Assembly (NCBI RefSeq): GCF_003207815.1
Contig: NZ_NKTX01000001.1
Coordinates: 248,001-312,000 of the forward strand
DNA from: Komagataeibacter oboediens
GTDB taxonomy: Bacteria; Pseudomonadota; Alphaproteobacteria; Acetobacterales; Acetobacteraceae
Direction of reading: 5' to 3'
Length of the DNA: 64,000 nucleotides
Part shown: in pieces, positions 63,063 to 64,000 of the stretch
Position numbering within the stretch: position 1 is the stretch's first letter
How the letters are laid out: every line of letters begins with the position of its first letter
Translations under genes and position numbers: made by a program
The notes under the pieces: model-generated
Seen by the model: the letters and a program-made list of their open reading frames with translations, nothing else
Database searches by the model: none
Told to the model about the DNA's origin: nothing

Positions 63063-64000
63063 TCAGCCCAGACGCCATGTAGGCAGGTGGGCGGCCAGCC
63101 AGCGGCGCAGCGTCATGATGGTGGACGTATCCCCCGATGCCAGGCGCAGGGCCTCGGTCGCATCCGTGCCGGTCAGGAGCGTGCGGCCGGACTGATGGGC
63201 CATGGACTGTATGGCGCTGTCATGCATGGCCTGCGTCGTGCCCGCCCGCCACCGCGCCAGTGTCGCGGATTGCGTCAGCATGGGCAGCACAAGGGCAAGG
63301 TCCACCCCTGCCGCCGCGGCCAGTGGTTTCCATGCGGCGTACAGCAGGTCATGCAGGGCGGAATGCGCGTCCTGCTGCAGGCGGGCCTGCAGGCTCATGA
63401 CCTGCTGGTCATTGGGCAGGGGGAGGGGATCAACCTGCGTGCCCAGTGTGAACAGGGCAGGAAACCCCGCCTGCGCCAGCGTGCTGATCAGTGCGGTGGT
63501 TTCCGGTGTGCCCAGCGGGTCGGTGATCTGTATGGTATCAACCTGGTTGTCACGCAGGGCTGCGGCGGCGGCCTGCGGCGTGGCAAGGCCCGTGACCGGA
63601 ATGGGGCGAAGCCCGAACAGGCTCATGGCCAGTACGGTCGGCAGTTCGATCCCCGTCAGGGTCGATACGGCAATGCGCACGGGCCGGTCACGCATGAAAT
63701 TGCCAAGGCTGCGGTGCAGTTGCGCCCGTCCGATGACCACCGGCATGGTCAGGCTGAGCAGCAGCGGCAGCCAGCGGCTGTAGTCAAAATGCACGCGCGG
63801 ATCCCCGCACAGGGAGGACACCAGCGCCGAACCCGGCGCCGCCAGCGCGACCATGCCATCGGACGCGAACTGGGAATCAAACAGGTTTGCCCCCGTCACC
63901 CCGTCCTGCCCCACGGTATCGCGCACCGGCAGGGGGGCGGGCAGGTCCAGCCCCTGCGCCAGCGCCGTGGGCAGTACCGGCACCCATCGGTCGGCCATGG
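63063..64000 (-). CDS. Putative periplasmic solute-binding (TctC/Bug-like) protein, cut by window edge
   Basis: At least 311 residues are visible and the frame runs to the window end, so the N-terminus, including any signal peptide, is missing. The order of short segments (LPVRDTVGQDGVTGANLFDSQ split here as GQDGVTGANLF; SDGMVALAAPGSAL; ALRDNQVDTIQI; GFPALFTLGT) is reminiscent of tripartite tricarboxylate-type binding proteins, which bind small carboxylates. The match is weak and no transport genes are visible. The call is tentative. Confidence 0.5.
   Translation of the reverse strand, partial: MADRWVPVLPTALAQGLDLPAPLPVRDTVGQDGVTGANLFDSQFASDGMVALAAPGSALVSSLCGDPRVHFDYSRWLPLLLSLTMPVVIGRAQLHRSLGNFMRDRPVRIAVSTLTGIELPTVLAMSLFGLRPIPVTGLATPQAAAAALRDNQVDTIQITDPLGTPETTALISTLAQAGFPALFTLGTQVDPLPLPNDQQVMSLQARLQQDAHSALHDLLYAAWKPLAAAAGVDLALVLPMLTQSATLARWRAGTTQAMHDSAIQSMAHQSGRTLLTGTDATEALRLASGDTSTIMTLRRWLAAHLPTWRLG

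Overview
The window looks like a chromosomal core segment of an alphaproteobacterium in the Acetobacteraceae (acetic acid bacteria), most likely close to Komagataeibacter, Novacetimonas or Gluconacetobacter. The basis is high GC, typical alphaproteobacterial gene orders (yidC-engB-argB; RNase D-kdsD-lptC-lptA-lptB-hpf; secB divergent from a Tim44-like gene followed by mltA; hsp20 with DUF1150), and a dispersed palindromic repeat that I associate with this group. The genus is an inference; no rRNA is present. I see no phage, insertion sequence, integrase or CRISPR array.

Layout: 1-5456 (+) yidC (cut by the window edge), engB, argB, dapD, dapE and a membrane protein. 5574-7938 (-) def-fmt-truA. 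8015-8966 (+) a heat-shock-type promoter, hsp20 and a DUF1150 gene. 9081-14547 (-) a tightly coupled lipopolysaccharide export operon ending in hpf. 14798-14884 (-) tRNA-Leu(CAG). 15110-34113 (+) an NDUFA9-like protein, gltD/gltB, an M3 peptidase, an ABC1 kinase, uvrB, an aldose epimerase, greB, gshB, a PmtA-like methyltransferase and a reduced cta cluster (oxidase subunit I-like gene, ctaB, coxF-like gene). 34784-43052 (-) a Tim44-like protein, pmbA, an M16 peptidase, thrC, a royal-jelly-family protein and an M32 carboxypeptidase. 43151-45034 (+) a TPR/glycosyltransferase-like protein. 45124-55197 (-) glnD, mutS, murJ, a glutathione peroxidase, gpsA and tsaD. 55269-57081 (+) hemC-hemD. 57153-57674 (-) secB. 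57876-63014 (+) a second Tim44-like protein, mltA, an orphan DNA methyltransferase, a triheme peroxidase and an Smr protein. 63063-64000 (-) a protein cut by the right edge.

The most interesting locus is 31605-34113. It encodes an intact 454-residue homologue of haem-copper oxidase subunit I. It keeps both low-spin haem histidines (H75, H346) but has lost the haem a3 ligand, two of three CuB histidines, the cross-linked tyrosine and the D- and K-channel residues. It is translationally coupled to haem O synthase and followed by a CoxF-like microprotein, with no subunit II, subunit III or ctaG nearby. It cannot be a normal oxidase and may be a repurposed low-spin haem membrane protein. A triheme, membrane-anchored peroxidase of the YhjA (quinol peroxidase) type at 60845-62257 fits a quinol-based respiratory chain.

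Other notable points: an LptA with a linker of about 130 residues inside its beta domain; absence of rpoN and ptsN from their usual place next to hpf; an RpoH-type promoter with a possible RNA thermometer before hsp20; a palindromic repeat family at three gene ends; and a compact three-way-junction palindrome in the only gene-free stretch longer than 300 bases.
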